Shown here: in pieces, positions 60,846 to 64,000 of the stretch
How the letters are laid out: every line of letters starts with the position of its first letter
How positions within the stretch are numbered: position 1 is the stretch's first letter
Assembly (NCBI GenBank): GCA_963969595.1
Contig: OZ018410.1
Location: forward strand, 35,259,413-35,323,412
Source: Neckera pumila
Taxonomy: Eukaryota; Streptophyta; Bryopsida; Hypnales; Neckeraceae
Direction: 5' to 3'
Length of the DNA stretch: 64,000 bases
Notes under the pieces: generated by a model
The model's database searches: none
What the model was told of the DNA's origin: nothing
What the model saw: the letters and a program-made list of their open reading frames with translations, nothing else
Position numbers and translations under genes: made by a program

Positions 60846-63800
60846 ATGGGCTGTTTTCCATGTTTCGACGGAAAACCCAAGGATCGGAAGCCGTTGAAGA
60901 AGGACGACAACATCAGCAGCAGCCGGGATGGACGATCGCCAGCTGTTAACGCCGTCGCTCCGCAAATTTTCAGGGTTCCCTCTGGTAAGCACGGTGGCCC
61001 TCTCGCTCGCACGCAGGGTACTTGTGATGCTTGTGGGTGCGAAGCTGACTGCAGGCTCATGTTGCTCCCGATGCGATATTTCATTGTCGTTACGGACAAT
61101 CGGTCGTGTGAGTAGTGCCTGTCTTGGTGCATCGAACCTTAGGGTAGGGACTACCGACTCCCTAGGGCTGCTGCATTGTCGGGTGGGCATTCGTCTCGGT
61201 CACGCCCGGTTGCAGATGAATTGTTGGCGTTGTCCTCTTGCCGATCCCGCGCGTGTGGTCAGTAACTTGATGGAGAACGTCTCGGCCCGAAGCATTTCTA
61301 TGAGATGAAGTTTGGGCTAGGCCAGTGGAAGACGCTAGGTCGCCGAATTGAGCGTTCTCGTTGCAGGCCGCGTCTTGACTGTGCAGTTTCCCCAGCGTTT
61401 CGGATTTGGGGTTTGCGATGCGAGTTGTCGGAGTTGACCTAAATCCAGATTTCAGTTGGTTGGTCGGTGTTTGAATATGTCTGCTGGTTGTGGATCTAAT
61501 GCTGGGATGTCTGTGTTGGTGTCGAGCAGGTAATGCAGAGAAGTCGTTGAAGTCCAAGAACTCCTTCGACAAGAAGGATCCCCCGCGCGATCAGCGCGAA
61601 GGGAGCACGGGACATATCGCGGCTCAGACGTTCACGTTTCGGGAGCTGGCTGCGGCGACGAAGAACTTTCGACCGGAGTGCCTACTAGGCGAGGGGGGCT
61701 TCGGTCGAGTGTACAAGGGCCGTCTGGAGAACACTGGGCAGGCAAGTGAAAGGACGCTCCACCAGTGGGAGCGAGAGTGGGGAACGGGGAATGGGATCTC
61801 CGTTGGTGTGTTATATGATGAGATTGCTTATGTGATATGTGGACTTGCACCTTGTGGTATTGAATGTCATGGAATGGTGTGGACTTGAAAGGAGTTCTGT
61901 TGGGTTTCAGTTGTTGATGATTTTGTGGTTTGGAGGATGCAGGCCGTGGCCGTGAAACAGCTGGATCGCAACGGGTTGCAAGGGAACCGAGAGTTTCTGG
62001 TCGAAGTGTTGATGCTGAGTCTGCTGCACCATCCGAATCTTGTAAATCTAATCGGGTATTGCGCGGACGGTGATCAGCGTCTTTTGGTGTACGAGTTCAT
62101 GCCGTTGGGGTGTTTGGAAGATCATCTTCATGGTAAGACTCTGAGGGTGGGCCGGATCAGCTTGAAGTTGCTTTAAGGATTATGTGAGGACGACGGTGGT
62201 CCCTATGTCGAGGTTGTGCTGGTCCTGACGTGCAAATGTATTCTGTGATTTCATGAGACTGAATTTTGGAATGGGGACGTTTTTGCATCCAGACTTGCCG
62301 CAGGACAAGGAATGCCTGGACTGGAACACGCGTATGAAGATCGCCGCAGGAGCCGCGCGGGGTCTGGAGTACCTGCACGACAAGGCGAATCCGCCGGTGA
62401 TCTATCGGGATTTCAAGTCGTCGAACATTTTGCTAGACGAGGGGTTCCATCCGAAGCTGTCTGACTTCGGGCTGGCGAAACTGGGTCCTGTGGGGGACAA
62501 GACGCACGTGTCGACGCGGGTGATGGGCACGTACGGCTACTGCGCTCCCGAGTACGCCATGACAGGGCAGTTAACGCTGAAGTCTGACGTGTACAGCTTC
62601 GGCGTGGTGCTGTTGGAGCTGATCACGGGGCGGAAGGCCATCGACAATTCGAGGGCCGCCGGGGAGCATAACCTGGTGGCATGGGTAAGTCACATTCTAT
62701 CTGGGTTCCTGCTTTGGTCATGGGTTGGGTTGGAGTGGATTGGAGTGGTGAGAAATGTGGATGCATTTGGGTATACCGCAGTAGGAGGTGCAAGACATGC
62801 GGTAGTCGGTTAGGTGGTGACCATATGCGTTTGTTTGTGAGGCTAGTGCTTGGAATGGTTCAGTTTTTTGAGGTCTTTGTGGTTTAGGGGGAAAAGAAGT
62901 ATCAGCGTGTGCCTTGCAGGTGGCGTTCAAAGTCGGAAAAGGTATTTGGAATGGGGAATATGGGGGTGGGAGTAAAGTCTTGGGGTTACGTGTTGAAGGT
63001 TCTGATGCGTATAGGTGGAAGGTGCGATCCTTTGTGGATGATAAGTAGAGTGCAAGGGAAAGGCTTTTGGCGGATGGAGCACGGCCGTGCAGGTAGAGGA
63101 AGAAGTCAGCAATGCCCTCCCACAGGTTGCTGCGTGGTTTGGGTCTGTCTGCTGTGGCTACTGCGATGGATGGGGACATTCCGGTCAGGATTAGTCTGAG
63201 CATACACAGGGAGTTTTTTAGTGGGGAATGGGTGCAGTGGGATGCGGGAAGTGTTTGAACTTCTTTCGGCTGCTCCAATCGGGCAGAGCCTGGTGGAGAG
63301 CTTGGTATCGCAATGGTTAGATAATCGTGTGTGATGGTGGTCAGCGAGTGAGTGAGTTCGAATTGTTCTTTCAATGGATGCTGTAGTGTCGTTCTACTGG
63401 TAGTGGATGGCGGTGCCCTTTGGTGTGGCATGGATGGTGGGAGCTCGTGTTATTCCGTATGATGGGTGATGTTTGTTTGTGTGCGATGGTTTTGTGTGAA
63501 TATGGGATACTATGGTGGTGGGAGCGTGACTGAAGTGTAGTGCTGCGGCCCAGGAGCGTGCAGTTCAGGTTTCGGAACGCAACTGACGAGAAGTGGTCCA
63601 TTGGCGTGGATTTTGTGTACAGGCTCGGCCCTTGTTCAAGGATAGGCGGAAGTTCCCGTCGATGGCAGATCCGATGCTTCAGGGTCGCTACCCGATGCGT
63701 GGGTTGTACCAGGCGTTGGCCGTGGCCGCCATGTGCCTTCAGGAGCAGGCAGCGACACGGCCTCTGATTGGTGATGTGGTGACGGCGCTGAGCTACCTGG

Positions 63801-64000
63801 CGTCGCAGATCTACGACCCAGGCGTGCACCCGGTGGGAAGCAGTCGCTTTGCGCCGGCCACGCCTTCTCGGGACAAGCGGGAAAAGGAGAAGCGCATGCC
63901 GCCAGGTCCCAACGCGGTGGAGGAGCGGATGATGAAGGAGCAGCGAGCTGGCAAAACGGGTGGGCCGCGGTCGCCGTCGGTGCGGTCGCAGGCAGCGTCG
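60846..64000 (+). CDS. PBS1: PBS1-like receptor-like cytoplasmic kinase (RLCK VII), 3' end beyond window
   Basis: Exons 60846-60984, 61530-61741, 61943-62132, 62293-62684, 63623-64000 (open), at least 437 residues in phase. The start MGCFPCF carries a myristoylation glycine and palmitoylation cysteines for the plasma membrane. The Ser/Thr kinase domain has [43 protein letters not shown], an activation loop [20 protein letters not shown] and [19 protein letters not shown]. These kinases relay signals from immune receptor kinases; GDKTHVS corresponds to the PBS1 site (GDKSHVS) cut by the bacterial protease AvrPphB, with Thr in place of Ser. The C-terminal tail after [12 protein letters not shown] is basic and Pro/Ser-rich. 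Intron 2 has a GC donor (CAG before GCAAGT); no GT nearby keeps phase. The upstream region is a GC-rich leader after a tandem array. Family is firm; PBS1 against a close PBL paralogue is less so. Confidence 0.94.

Noticed and set aside
59578..61572. Long minus-strand open frames over the PBS1-like leader and first exons
   Set aside because: They are mutual shadows caused by high GC; none has a recognised motif, and the plus strand carries the verified gene.

Overview
The window is nuclear DNA of a land plant. Four spliced protein-coding genes can be read, and all four have clear plant relatives: an RPB3-type RNA polymerase subunit (minus, 21956-19202), the co-repressor and splicing factor SAP18 (plus, 26772-28937), a calreticulin of the arginine-rich plant CRT3 clade ending in HDEL (plus, 44557-49455), and a PBS1-like receptor-like cytoplasmic kinase (plus, from 60846, open at the window end). 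Introns are modest (about 0.1-1 kb). Genes sit as islands of higher GC in very AT-rich, repeat-filled DNA. A bryophyte or another early-diverging land plant fits best, but that is inference; no marker here fixes the species.

Layout. 1-6700: the decayed remains of a tandem protein kinase (minus, 3536-905), then small repeats and inverted-repeat elements. 6726-9633: a broken hAT-type transposase gene (minus) with one intron that can still be followed. 11-17 kb: a TTAA-flanked element, an unidentified exon-like remnant, and an unrecognised open frame interrupted only by stop codons (14543-16195). 17.2-18.1 kb: an ankyrin (ABTB1-like) exon remnant on the minus strand, split by a 440-bp TIR element. 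19.2-22.1 kb: RPB3, with a four-copy tandem repeat in intron 1. 23-26.7 kb: AT-rich DNA and elements. 26.8-28.9 kb: SAP18, carried on six small exons. 29-44 kb: a bed of nested elements (TTAA family, CACTA, Stowaway/mariner-like, Harbinger-like, a LINE 3' end, a minisatellite). 44.5-49.5 kb: CRT3 in 14 exons. 50-58 kb: AT-rich DNA with two more TTAA elements. 58.0-59.7 kb: a tandem array of about 475-bp units that stops where the GC-rich leader of the PBS1-like gene begins.

Two themes stand out. First, a family of about 0.9-kb elements, eight copies here in both orientations, has CCCCTAAAGG-type inverted ends and TTAA at nearly every end, as expected of a piggyBac-type target site. It carries no visible gene. 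Second, the dead genes here decayed largely by in-frame stop codons explainable as C-to-T or G-to-A changes, with few frameshifts, which fits decay of methylated DNA. The living genes do ordinary work (transcription, repression/splicing, ER folding, immune signalling) and form no operon-like unit.
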